A DNA stretch of 64,000 nucleotides from the NCBI GenBank assembly GCA_050485645.1, contig JBJHBT010000005.1, positions 104,837-168,836 on the forward strand, written 5' to 3'. Position 1 is the stretch's first letter. Every line of letters starts with the position of its first letter. The notes beneath the pieces are model-generated. The model was given only the letters and a program-made list of their open reading frames with translations. It made no database searches and was not told the origin of the DNA. The stretch is from JBJHBP01 sp050485645. GTDB lineage: Bacteria; Pseudomonadota; Gammaproteobacteria; Steroidobacterales; Rariloculaceae. Made by a program: the position numbers and the translations under genes. Below are positions 25,512-33,980 of this stretch, piece after piece.

Positions 25512-25864
25512 TTGTTTGTTCTCCTGAAGAAGATTCGCGCCAGGCGTCGTGGTTTGCACGGCAAAGCCGTCACGGCGATTCCCCCCGCGCGATGGACCGT
25601 TGCCTGATCGTACTGTTTCGCCCCGCGCGGCGCCAACGCGCCAATCCAAAGAAACGTTCAGCAGCCGACCATGCGCCGGCCCGCGGGGTGGCCGGAAGCA
25701 GGTGCCGGAAGGCTGCCCGGGCGGCTCCGCGCCTGCGATGGCAGCTTCCCCGGTAAGCGCAGTGTAACCCACGTGCCGCCCGCCACCGGTGCCGAAATCG
25801 GTGGTCGATGGCTTATGATGAGTCGTTCGCCGACATGGCGACGCATGGCAAGACAGGGGGCGAA
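25512..25864. other. Divergent intergenic region
   Basis: 353 bases between the divergent carboxylesterase and SMP-30-like genes. It should hold both promoters. A TATGAT -10-like hexamer at about 25813-25818 faces the plus-strand gene, but no good -35 element is placed before it. No coding capacity or repeat was recognised. Confidence 0.4.
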
Positions 25865-26899
25865 ATGAAAAGAATCTGCATGATGGCGCTGCTGTTGGCG
25901 GCGGGTACGACTGCCATGGCGCAGGATTGTGAGCCGGAGCTGGGAATCGGGTTCGTCTGTGGACTGGATGCCGTCGAGGATCTGGTGCAGGTGGGCGACT
26001 CGCGCTGGCTGCTGGGCAGTGGTCTGGGCGGCCCCGGACGCCCGGGTACGCTGGTGGTGGTGGATTCGGTGGCACGGCGGGGTGAGGCAGTCTACCCGGC
26101 CGCCGACGCGCCGGTTGCTCACGACGCCGCCCGTTTCCCATCCTGCGGGACGCCACCGGATGCCAGCGTGTTCAACGCCCATGGCGTCACCATCCGTGAG
26201 GTTGGCGAAGGCCGCTACGAATTCCTGGTCGTGAATCACGGTGGCCGCGAGGCCATCGAGTTTTTCGCCGTCGATGCCACCGGCGCGCGTCCGCAGCTGA
26301 CCTGGATCGGCTGTGTCGCGATGCCCGATGACATGTACATGAATTCTCTGGACACGCTGCCCGACGGCGGATTCATCGCGACGCTGTTCTATCGTCCCAG
26401 CGAAGGCGGCATGGGCGCGGTGTTCGCGGGCCGCGTTACCGGCGGGCTTTACGAATGGCGACCCGGTGGCGACGTCACGCCGATTCCCGGCACCGAGCTG
26501 TCCGGTGCCAATGGCATAGCGCTCACCGACGGCGGCCGCGTGATCCACGTTGCGGCCTGGGGGACGCGCGACATGGTGCGTTTCGAGCGCCGCGGTGACG
26601 GCGTCGTGAAAACGCATTCCGTGGCCGTGGATTTCGCGCCGGACAATCTGCGCTGGACGTCGGATGGCGGGCTGCTGGTGGCGGGTCAGAAATTCACCAC
26701 GGGCGGCCAGGGGCCGGTGTCCCTGGACGGCTGGACGGTGGCGGTATTCGATCCCGACACACTGGCGCTGCGGGAGATACTGAAGGAAGTGGACGGCAGC
26801 GCGTCTTTCCAGGGCGTGAGTACGGCGCTGGAAGTGGGCGACATGATCTGGGTGGGGCCGTTCAGTGGTGATCGGGTCGGGTATTTCCCGCGCCCGTGA
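25865..26899 (+). CDS. Exported SMP-30/gluconolactonase-like beta-propeller protein
   Basis: 344 residues. ATG 25865 follows GGGGGC and begins a good signal peptide (MKRICMMALLLAAGTTAMAQ). Repeated strand-turn units of a six-bladed propeller are visible (VQVGDSRWLLGSGLGG, EFLVVNHGGREAIEFFAVD, MNSLDTLPDGGFIATLF, ELSGANGIALTDGGRVIHVA, APDNLRWTSDGGLLVAGQ). ELSGANGIALT and DNLRWTSDGGLLVAG match the metal-site strands of SMP-30/paraoxonase-like lactonases. Four cysteines sit in the N-terminal third. It probably hydrolyses a lactone or ester in the periplasm, or is a non-catalytic propeller; the family has both. Confidence 0.75.
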   Translation: MKRICMMALLLAAGTTAMAQDCEPELGIGFVCGLDAVEDLVQVGDSRWLLGSGLGGPGRPGTLVVVDSVARRGEAVYPAADAPVAHDAARFPSCGTPPDASVFNAHGVTIREVGEGRYEFLVVNHGGREAIEFFAVDATGARPQLTWIGCVAMPDDMYMNSLDTLPDGGFIATLFYRPSEGGMGAVFAGRVTGGLYEWRPGGDVTPIPGTELSGANGIALTDGGRVIHVAAWGTRDMVRFERRGDGVVKTHSVAVDFAPDNLRWTSDGGLLVAGQKFTTGGQGPVSLDGWTVAVFDPDTLALREILKEVDGSASFQGVSTALEVGDMIWVGPFSGDRVGYFPRP

Positions 26900-27056
26900 G
26901 GGAGGGCTGAGCGCGGTAGAGCCGCGCGGCGGGGCGGCGTCGTGCCGATAGCGGTCAGCTGTGCCGCGTCTGCCCGGGCACCGGCCCGCGCGACTGTATC
27001 CGCTCCGGTGTTTTCGGTACGCTCGCAACAATAAAGCATTACAGTCAGGGGGAATC

Positions 27057-28763
27057 ATGAGCCGTCGACAGCTTTCCGCGGCCCGCCCGCGCCTTTCCTG
27101 GTGTCTCATTGGTTTCACGGCGGTCCTGACCGCCACGCTGCTCGCCTGCTCGGGCGACAGTGCCCGCGACAGCGCCGCGCAGACGGCCACGCCAGGTGCG
27201 GCGGCTGGCGTGGCCGACACCCGCGCCAACATCGTCTTTATTCTGGCCGACGACCTGGGCTTCGCCGACCTTGGCGTGTTCGGCGGCGAAATTCCCACGC
27301 CCAATCTCGACGAACTCGCTCGCAACGGCATGCTGCTCACCAGCTTCTATGCCGGCATGACCTGCTCGCCAACGCGCGCGATGCTGATGTCGGGCATGGA
27401 CAATCACCTGTCCGGCGTCGGCGTGATGGGCCGGCCGAACCGCGAAGACCAGCAGGGACAGCCGGGTTACGAGGGGTATCTGAACTTTCGCGTCGCATCG
27501 CTGGCCGAGCTGATGAGCGATGCCGGCTATAACACCTACATGACCGGCAAGTGGCACCTGGGTGACGATGTGGAAACCGGACCGCGCGCCCGTGGCTTCC
27601 AACGCTCATTCGTATCGCTGGACGGCGCCGCGCATCTGGGGCCATGGGACTGGCGCGGACCGCAGGATGCACGCTATCGGGATGGCGATGAACTCGTCTA
27701 TGTCGACGACGATTTCTATTCCACGCGTGTCTATACCGAAAGGATGATCGACTACATCGAACAGGATCGTCACGACGGGCGGCCGTTCTTCGCCTATCTT
27801 GCCTACACCGCACCGCACTGGCCGCTGCAGGCGCCGGCCGAGTCGATCGCGCGCTTCGCGGGCTGGTACGACGCCGGTTACGAGGCGGTCTACGCACAGC
27901 GTTTCGCGCGCCAGAAAGAACTCGGGTTCGTGGCGCCCGATGCCGAGCCGATTCCTGATTCACGCTTTGATCCGCGCTGGGACAGCCTCAGTGCCGAAGA
28001 CCGGGCGATCGAGGCGCGGCGCATGGAAGTCTACGCCGCCATGGTTGCCGATCTCGACAGCTACGTCGGTGATTTTATCGACTACCTGAAGGCCATCGGG
28101 GAATACGACAACACCTTCATCATGTTCACGTCCGACAATGGCCCCGAGTCCACGCGGCGCGATCTGGCCGCGCCGATCCGCGATCACATCGGCCAGGAAT
28201 ACGACCACAGCCTGGACAACCTCGGCAGCGCCACCAGCTATGTGATGTACGGACCGAACTGGGCCAGCGTCAGCGCCACGCCGTTTCATCGTCACAAGGC
28301 CACCGGATTCGACGGCGGTATTCGCGTTCCGACCTTCGTGCACTTCCCGAAGCAGGTGGCCGCGGCAACGCGCAGCGATGAAACGGGCACCGTGATGGAT
28401 CTGCTGCCGACCTTCCTCGCGCTGGCCAATGCCGAGCACCCTGGCACCCGTTACCGCGACCGCGACGTACTGCTGCCGCAGGGCACGTCGCTGCTGCCCA
28501 TCCTGTTCGGCGAAGCCGACGCGGTGCGCGCCGACGATCACATTTTCGGCTGGGAGCTGTTCGGCCATCGAAGCGTTCGCCGCGGCGACTGGAAACTGGT
28601 CTGGGACAATGCCGGTCCCCCCGCGCAGCGACGCTGGCGTCTGTTCGATCTCAGCACGGATCCGTTCGAACAGAACGATCTGTCCGCTGGCAACCCGGAG
28701 AAATTCGAGGAAATGCTCGCCGCCTGGGAAGCTTATGAGCAGGAGAATGGTGTCATCTACTGA
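27057..28763 (+). CDS. Arylsulfatase, formylglycine (Cys) type, lipoprotein
   Basis: 568 residues from ATG 27057 (GGGGGA upstream). The signal peptide ends LLAC (Cys31), a lipobox, so the enzyme is probably anchored to the membrane on the periplasmic side. The sulfatase fold has NIVFILADDLGFADLG (metal-binding Asp pair) and the modification site MTCSPTRAML, whose Cys103 in C-x-P-x-R becomes formylglycine. TGKWHLG and FTSDNGPES are the other active-site motifs. It removes sulfate esters; the substrate is unknown. The modifying enzyme (FGE) is encoded 66 bases downstream, a direct functional pairing. It is the first gene of an apparent three-gene operon. Confidence 0.94.
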   Translation: MSRRQLSAARPRLSWCLIGFTAVLTATLLACSGDSARDSAAQTATPGAAAGVADTRANIVFILADDLGFADLGVFGGEIPTPNLDELARNGMLLTSFYAGMTCSPTRAMLMSGMDNHLSGVGVMGRPNREDQQGQPGYEGYLNFRVASLAELMSDAGYNTYMTGKWHLGDDVETGPRARGFQRSFVSLDGAAHLGPWDWRGPQDARYRDGDELVYVDDDFYSTRVYTERMIDYIEQDRHDGRPFFAYLAYTAPHWPLQAPAESIARFAGWYDAGYEAVYAQRFARQKELGFVAPDAEPIPDSRFDPRWDSLSAEDRAIEARRMEVYAAMVADLDSYVGDFIDYLKAIGEYDNTFIMFTSDNGPESTRRDLAAPIRDHIGQEYDHSLDNLGSATSYVMYGPNWASVSATPFHRHKATGFDGGIRVPTFVHFPKQVAAATRSDETGTVMDLLPTFLALANAEHPGTRYRDRDVLLPQGTSLLPILFGEADAVRADDHIFGWELFGHRSVRRGDWKLVWDNAGPPAQRRWRLFDLSTDPFEQNDLSAGNPEKFEEMLAAWEAYEQENGVIY

Positions 28764-28829
28764 CAGTCACGCGTTGCTTGGTGGCGCTGATCGGCGGCCG
28801 CCACCGATGCAGCCGCCAGGTGTGCGGCG

Positions 28830-29930
28830 ATGAATGCCGCGAGGACGTTGTCGGTAGTGGTGCTTACGGCCGCGGCGGCGTCCGGTGTCGTGGCGGCGCG
28901 CTGGCTGCTGTCGGATCCGCCCGCGGGCATCGTGCAGCCTGCGGTCGGCGTGTGCGTGAACCCGGGCGACCCCGAGGCGGTTGCACGGTCGCTGGCGCTG
29001 CATAGCGGCACGGCTGTGACACCGTCAGCCGGATCTGCACAAACTGCACCTGCACCTGCACCTGCACCTGCACCTGCACCGCCCGGCATGGTCTGGGTAC
29101 CCGGTGGTTCCTTCACGATGGGTGCGGATACAGCGTATCCGGAGGAAGGTCCGGCCTCCGAGCGCCGCGTCGAGGGCTTCTGGATCGATCAGTTCGAAGT
29201 CACCAATGCGCGCTTTGCCGAGTTCGTTGCCGCCACCGGCTATCGGACCCTGGCCGAGCGGGGCGTGCGTACGGCCAACAGACCCGATGCGCCGGTGGTG
29301 CGCGGTTCGGCGGTATTCAAACCGCGTGCCGGTGCGCCGGCGATGGCCTCGCCGGTGCCGTACTGGTGGGAGTTCGTGGCGGGCGCCAGCTGGCGTGAGC
29401 CCGAGGGACCTGGTTCGACGATCAGCGGCAGAGAGCACTACCCCGTGGTGCACGTGGCCTACGAGGATGCGCAGGCCTACGCGCAATGGAAGGGCCACCG
29501 CCTGCCCACCGAAGCGCAGTTCGAATACGCCGCACGGGGCAGCGGCCATCGTGATGCCGGTGGTGGCTATGGTGCCAATACCTGGCAGGGCACGTTTCCG
29601 ACGCTGGATCTGGGCGACGATGGCTTCCGTGGCCTGGCGCCGGTGGGTTGCTATCCGCCGGATGCCCATGGCGCATTCGACCTGATCGGCAATGTCTGGG
29701 AATGGACGGCGAGTCCGTACTACGCGAGCCATGACTTCGAACGCCGCGACGCCTATCCGAACGGCTTTGATCCGACGCAGCCGGACGAACCGGCCGTGGC
29801 CGTGATCAAGGGCGGATCGTTCCTGTGTTCACCTGACTACTGCATGCGCTATCGCCCCGAGGCGCGCATCGGCCAGAGCATCGGTCTTGGCGCGTCGCAT
29901 ATCGGGTTTCGTACGGTACTGCTGCCCTGA
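28830..29930 (+). CDS. Formylglycine-generating enzyme (sulfatase-modifying factor)
   Basis: 366 residues. An N-terminal hydrophobic segment (VVVLTAAAASGVVAARWLL) and a spacer with an (Ala-Pro)n run precede the FGE domain, which starts at PGMVWVPGGSFTMGAD. Motifs include ERRVEGFWIDQFEVTNARFA, GHRLPTEAQFEYAARG, LIGNVWEWT and GGSFLCSPDYCMRYRPEAR. The last contains both active-site cysteines (about 333 and 338) that bind copper, which separates true FGE from inactive relatives such as EgtB or NirV. It converts the Cys of C-x-P-x-R in sulfatases to formylglycine, and the sulfatase just upstream has that site. The exported or membrane-tethered location is notable. Its stop overlaps the GST start by one base. 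Confidence 0.93.
   Translation: MNAARTLSVVVLTAAAASGVVAARWLLSDPPAGIVQPAVGVCVNPGDPEAVARSLALHSGTAVTPSAGSAQTAPAPAPAPAPAPPGMVWVPGGSFTMGADTAYPEEGPASERRVEGFWIDQFEVTNARFAEFVAATGYRTLAERGVRTANRPDAPVVRGSAVFKPRAGAPAMASPVPYWWEFVAGASWREPEGPGSTISGREHYPVVHVAYEDAQAYAQWKGHRLPTEAQFEYAARGSGHRDAGGGYGANTWQGTFPTLDLGDDGFRGLAPVGCYPPDAHGAFDLIGNVWEWTASPYYASHDFERRDAYPNGFDPTQPDEPAVAVIKGGSFLCSPDYCMRYRPEARIGQSIGLGASHIGFRTVLLP
29044..29079 (+). repeat. Six tandem CTGCAC units encoding an Ala-Pro linker
   Basis: Six perfect CTGCAC hexamers give the APAPAPAPAPAP linker between the membrane segment and catalytic domain of the formylglycine-generating enzyme. Such perfect hexamers can gain or lose units without a frameshift, changing linker length. 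Confidence 0.85.
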
Positions 29931-30724
29931 TGATCTATCACATTCCGGTATGCCCGTTCTCACAGCGCGTGGAGATCCTGCTCGAACTCAAGGGTCTGGG
30001 CGAGGTGGAGCGTTTTCATGTGGTCGACATCACGCGGCCGCGTGAGCCATGGCTGCTGGAGAAAGCGCGCGGTACGACGGCGCTGCCGATTCTGGAAACC
30101 GCCGACGGCCGGATCCTGAAGGAGAGCCTGGTCATTCTCCGCTACCTGGAGGACATTCATCCCGATCCGCCCGTCGCGCAACGCGATCCGTGGCGACGTG
30201 CGGTCGAGAACATGATGACCGCGATGGAGGGGCCTTTCGGCACGCAGGGCTATCGCTATGTGCTGAACCAGGATGCTGAGCGTCGTGCACATCTGCATGA
30301 GGGCATGCTGCAGCTGTATGCGCGTCTCGACGACTTCCTGCTCGAACACTCGCCCGACGGCACCTGGCTATTCGATGAGTTTGGCTGGGCGGAAACGGTG
30401 TTCACGCCGCTGTTCATGCGATTCTGGTTTCTCGAGTACTACGAGGACTTCGCGCTGCCGGACGACCGGCGCTACGCACGTGTGCGACGCTGGCGCGACG
30501 CCTGTCTTGAACACCCGGCCGCACAGCAGGTGACCCGGGAGCAGATTGTGAAGCTCTACTACGACTATGCCCGAGGTGCTGGCAATGGTGGCCTGCTGCC
30601 GGGCCGCTCACGGTCATCGTTCGCGTTCGAGCCGCACTGGCGCGAGCGTCCGTGGCCGCCACGGGACAAATACACACACGCCGCCTCGGATGCCGAACTC
30701 GGGCTGCTGACCGTCGACAGTTGA
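29930..30724 (+). CDS. Glutathione S-transferase family protein
   Basis: 264 residues. The N-terminal thioredoxin-like domain starts MIYHIPVCPFSQRVEILLEL, with CPFS placing a Cys at the glutathione-contact position as in omega/beta-like classes. TTALPILETADGRILKES contains the cis-Pro and the E-S pair that hold glutathione. A helical C-terminal domain (WLFDEFGWAETVFTPLFMRF) follows. It is translationally coupled to the FGE (TGATG). A redox or conjugation enzyme here may serve cofactor or cysteine chemistry for sulfatase maturation, but this is inference only. Confidence 0.88.
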   Translation: MIYHIPVCPFSQRVEILLELKGLGEVERFHVVDITRPREPWLLEKARGTTALPILETADGRILKESLVILRYLEDIHPDPPVAQRDPWRRAVENMMTAMEGPFGTQGYRYVLNQDAERRAHLHEGMLQLYARLDDFLLEHSPDGTWLFDEFGWAETVFTPLFMRFWFLEYYEDFALPDDRRYARVRRWRDACLEHPAAQQVTREQIVKLYYDYARGAGNGGLLPGRSRSSFAFEPHWRERPWPPRDKYTHAASDAELGLLTVDS

Positions 30725-30961
30725 AACTCCACCACAGGGATCTGCAGGACGATCCACGGCAAACAGACCATTCCCGCAGGTTCGCGCGGCTTGCGGGCTT
30801 GACGCGGAAACATTCTTGACGGGACTATTCACGGACTATCGCTCGAATCAGGTGCGGGACCTGCGTCTGGCGCGGTGCCCGGATCACGCATGACCTTGCC
30901 TTTACCAGGGAATCGCCCGAGATCTGTTGTCGGGCGCGCTGCCACCTCAGGGGATCCGACC

Positions 30962-31876
30962 ATGATCAGAAAGCTACTCACATCCGCCGCCGCGCTCGCG
31001 CTGCTGGCGGGTTCCGGCCTGTTGCCGCTGGACCGTGTTCACGCCCAGAGCTATGGCGGCATTGATGCCGAACCGGCGCTTTGGAAGATCGAACAGGACG
31101 ATGCAACCGTCTGGCTGTTCGGCACCTTCCATCTGCTGCCACCGTCGCTGGACTGGCGCACCGAGCCGGTGACGGGTGCCCTGCAGGCAGCGGACATCGT
31201 CTGGTTCGAAGCCGACGTGCAGAGTCCGCAGGCGCAGCAGCGCACCGTGGAGCTGATGCCGCAGCTTGGCATGAACCCGCCCGGCGTGACGCTGTCATCA
31301 CTGCTCGATGAGGAAACCGGCGAACTGCTCGAACGGATTGCTCCGGTCATCGGTGCTCCGCCGGCCGCACTCGATCCGCTGCGGCCGTGGCTGGCCGGGC
31401 TGACGCTGGCCGTGCTGCAGATTCAGCTGCTGGGTTTTGATCCGGCCGCGGGCGTGGAGTCGGTGCTTCAGGCCGAGGCGCAAGCCGCCGGGAAGACCTT
31501 TCGCTATTTCGAAACGATCGATGAGCAGCTGGGATTTTTCGCCGGGTTGCCCCCCGAAGTCGAGGTCGAAATGCTGGCGCAGACGCTGCGCGACATGGAG
31601 GAACTCCCGGCTCAGCTGGATGAGATGGTGGTGGCCTGGGCAACGGGTGATCTGGGTACGCTCGACGAAGCCGTCAACGCCAGCGTGCGTGATACCTCGC
31701 CGGAGGTCTATGAGGCATTGCTTGTTGAACGCAACCGCAACTGGATTCCGGATATCAGGGCCATGTTCGATGAAGGCGGCACGCATTTCGTGGCCGTTGG
31801 TGCGGGGCATCTCGTTGGTGAAGGCAGTGTGATCGCGTTGCTCGAGGCCGAGGGTGTGAGGGTGGAGCGGCAGTAG
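30962..31876 (+). CDS. TraB/GumN family protein, exported
   Basis: 304 residues. ATG 30962 follows AGGGGA; the signal peptide is MIRKLLTSAAALALLAGSGL. Family motifs are ALWKIEQDDATVWLFGTFHL at the start of the mature protein and HFVAVGAGHLVGEGSVIALL near the C-terminus, the two conserved GxxH-type motifs of the EreA/ChaN-like TraB/GumN fold. The middle has FETIDEQLGFFAGLP. Members are proposed metalloproteases or haem-binding proteins; the role in this organism is not known. It is separated by 237 bases from the GST gene and reads alone. Confidence 0.9.
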   Translation: MIRKLLTSAAALALLAGSGLLPLDRVHAQSYGGIDAEPALWKIEQDDATVWLFGTFHLLPPSLDWRTEPVTGALQAADIVWFEADVQSPQAQQRTVELMPQLGMNPPGVTLSSLLDEETGELLERIAPVIGAPPAALDPLRPWLAGLTLAVLQIQLLGFDPAAGVESVLQAEAQAAGKTFRYFETIDEQLGFFAGLPPEVEVEMLAQTLRDMEELPAQLDEMVVAWATGDLGTLDEAVNASVRDTSPEVYEALLVERNRNWIPDIRAMFDEGGTHFVAVGAGHLVGEGSVIALLEAEGVRVERQ

Positions 31877-31957
31877 GGCGCGACTCGCCGGCGAGCACTT
31901 TTCCGTTTGCGCGCGTGAGCGCGCTCCGCGCCGAGGCTTCGCGCGCCGCGGTTCCAC

Positions 31958-31987
31958 TTGTGGTCAGGTGGCAGCCGGTTCTATAAT
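31958..31987 (+). promoter_or_regulatory. Sigma-70-type promoter of the gbsR-cioAB operon
   Basis: A perfect TATAAT -10 box at 31982-31987, with TTGTGG as a fair -35 at 31958-31963, spaced 18 bases. Transcription would start near 31994, inside the palindromic operator and about 28 bases before the GbsR start codon. Confidence 0.7.
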
Positions 31988-32008
31988 TTCAGTAATTTCT
32001 GAAATTAC
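31985..32008. promoter_or_regulatory. Palindromic operator overlapping the transcription start
   Basis: Two overlapping palindromes: GTAATTTC-T-GAAATTAC (31992-32008, perfect eight-base arms) and AATTTCAG-TAATTT-CTGAAATT (31985-32006, perfect eight-base arms). The site begins in the -10 box and covers the expected +1, a classic repressor position. The encoded GbsR/MarR-type protein is the obvious candidate to bind it, giving autoregulation of the oxidase operon. Confidence 0.75.
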
Positions 32009-32021
32009 GAGAACTACAGGA

Positions 32022-32603
32022 ATGGAGCTGTCACCCCTGGTTCAGGCATTCGTGCTGCATTTCGGCGAGATGGGCAGTCGCTGGGGCGTGAACCGCACCG
32101 TCGGCCAGATCTACGCGCTGCTGTTCGTGTCTGAGCGCCCCCTGAACGCCGACGACATCACCGTCGCGCTGGGCGTTTCGCGTTCCAATGTCAGCATGGG
32201 GCTGAAGGAACTGCAGTCCTGGCGTCTTGTGCAGCTGGAGCACCACCCCGGCGACCGGCGCGACTACTTCCGCGCGCCGGAGGATGTGTGGGCGATATTC
32301 CGCACACTGGCCGAGGAGCGGCAGCGCCGCGAAGTCGAGCCCACGCTTTCCATGCTTCGCGACGCGCTGCTCGAAAGTCCCGCGTCGAAAGAAGAAAAGC
32401 ATGCGCAGAAGCGCATGCGCGAGATGTATGAACTGATGGAGCAGATCACCGGGTGGTTCGATGAGATTCGCAAGCTGTCCCCGGAAACGCTGTCGCGCCT
32501 GATGGCGCTGGGCAGCAGGGCCGCCAAGCTGCTGGAAATGAAGGATCGCGTCACCGGCCGTACTCGCGGCGACGGCGGCGACAGCGGCGGGTCCGGGCGC
32601 TGA
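32022..32603 (+). CDS. GbsR/MarR-type transcriptional regulator
   Basis: 193 residues from ATG 32022; an upstream in-frame start would place translation through the promoter, so it is rejected. The winged helix lies in VGQIYALLFVSERPLNADDI and TVALGVSRSNVSMGLKELQS, with the wing LEHHPGDRRDYFR, as in GbsR family members. The C-terminal half is a long helical dimerisation region (EKHAQKRMREMYELMEQITG). Genes of this type often precede cytochrome bd oxidase genes, and here cioA starts three bases after its stop. The signal sensed is unknown; redox state or a respiration inhibitor is a reasonable guess. Confidence 0.9.
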   Translation: MELSPLVQAFVLHFGEMGSRWGVNRTVGQIYALLFVSERPLNADDITVALGVSRSNVSMGLKELQSWRLVQLEHHPGDRRDYFRAPEDVWAIFRTLAEERQRREVEPTLSMLRDALLESPASKEEKHAQKRMREMYELMEQITGWFDEIRKLSPETLSRLMALGSRAAKLLEMKDRVTGRTRGDGGDSGGSGR

Positions 32604-32606
32604 GCG

Positions 32607-33980
32607 GTGGATACCCTCGATCCGATCCTGCTGGCACGCATCCAGTTCGCGGCCAATATCAGCTTTCACATCCTGTTCCCCGCGATCACCATGGCGCTGG
32701 CCTGGGTGCTGCTGTTCTTCAAGCTGCGTTGGCGCGCCACCGGCGATCCAGCGTGGAAGGCGGCCTATGGCACCTGGGTGAAAGTGTTCGCGCTGAGTTT
32801 CGCGCTCGGCGTCGTGAGCGGCATCACGATGAGCTTCCAGTTCGGTACCAACTGGCCGGGCTTCATGGAGCAGGTGGGCAACGTGGCCGGCCCGTTGCTT
32901 GGCTATGAGGTGCTCACGGCGTTTTTTATGGAAGCCACGTTCCTCGGCATCATGCTGTTCGGCCAGGGGCGCGTTTCCGATCGCATGCACACCCTCGCGA
33001 CACTGCTGGTTGCGGTGGGTACCAGTCTGTCCGCATTCTGGATACTGGCGCTGAATTCGTGGATGCAGACGCCTGACGGCTTTCAGATGATCGACGGCCA
33101 GGCCCACGTACTGAGCTGGTGGGCGGTGATCTTCAATCCATCGTTTCCCTACCGCTTCGTGCACATGATGCTGGCATCCGGACTGACAGCTGCGTTCCTG
33201 CTGGCCGGGCTCGCCGCGTACCGCATGCTGCGCGGCGAACGCAGCGGCGAAGTGGCGAAGACGCTGCGCACCGGAGTGATACTGGGCGCGGTGCTGATCC
33301 CGATCCAGGTATTCGTCGGTGATCTGCACGGCCTGAACACATTCAGCCATCAGCCGGCCAAGGTCGCTGCAATGGAAGGCATCTGGGAGACCGAGCGCCG
33401 CGCCGGACTGCGGCTGATCGCCTGGCCGGATCAGCAGCTGCGCGCCAATCGCTTCGAGTTCAGTGTGCCGGCCGCCGCCAGCCTCGTACTCACCCATTCG
33501 CTGGATGGCGAGATACGCGGACTCAACGACTTCGATGACATTCCGCCGGTCGCGGCTGTGTTCTGGTCGTTTCGCCTGATGATCGGCATCGGGTTGCTGA
33601 TGCTGTTCGTCAGCTGGGTCGCGGCCTGGCAGCTGTGGCGGCGCGGAACGATCCCGATCGCGATGCAGCGCATGCTGCTGGCGATGACGTTCTCCGGCTG
33701 GATCGCGACGCTGGCGGGCTGGTATGTCACCGAGATCGGTCGGCAGCCGTTCATCGTGTACGGCGTGCTGCGCACCGCTGACATGGCGTCATCCGTACCC
33801 GCGCCGACGATCGCCACCAGCCTCGCGATGTATCTCACCGTGTACGCGGTGCTGCTCGCGGCCTACGTCCGGGTGCTGTTCTTCATGGCCCGCAAGGCGG
33901 GGGAGTCGCCGGTCACAGCAGCTGCGAACGCGTTCTCGCAGCGTCCCGATGACGTGGCCATGACAACGACGGAATCGTGA
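32607..33980 (+). CDS. cioA: Cytochrome bd-type quinol oxidase subunit I (CioA/CydA)
   Basis: 457 residues. The GTG start at 32607 is three bases past the regulator's stop. It carries the haem sites: His in ISFHILFPAIT (b595/d side), a Glu-containing helix with FMEATFLGIMLFG, and His and Met further on (HMMLASGLTAAFLLAG). The quinol site helix is GWYVTEIGRQPF; most members have GRQPW, so Phe is a small deviation. The short Q-loop is typical of cyanide-insensitive (CIO) oxidases. It reduces O2 to water using quinol with high affinity. The stop overlaps the next gene (GTGA). Confidence 0.93.
   Translation: MDTLDPILLARIQFAANISFHILFPAITMALAWVLLFFKLRWRATGDPAWKAAYGTWVKVFALSFALGVVSGITMSFQFGTNWPGFMEQVGNVAGPLLGYEVLTAFFMEATFLGIMLFGQGRVSDRMHTLATLLVAVGTSLSAFWILALNSWMQTPDGFQMIDGQAHVLSWWAVIFNPSFPYRFVHMMLASGLTAAFLLAGLAAYRMLRGERSGEVAKTLRTGVILGAVLIPIQVFVGDLHGLNTFSHQPAKVAAMEGIWETERRAGLRLIAWPDQQLRANRFEFSVPAAASLVLTHSLDGEIRGLNDFDDIPPVAAVFWSFRLMIGIGLLMLFVSWVAAWQLWRRGTIPIAMQRMLLAMTFSGWIATLAGWYVTEIGRQPFIVYGVLRTADMASSVPAPTIATSLAMYLTVYAVLLAAYVRVLFFMARKAGESPVTAAANAFSQRPDDVAMTTTES

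Noticed and set aside
30799..30842. Two TTGACG strings upstream of the TraB/GumN gene as a promoter
   Set aside because: No acceptable -10 hexamer at 16-18 bases from either; the best candidates have three mismatches.
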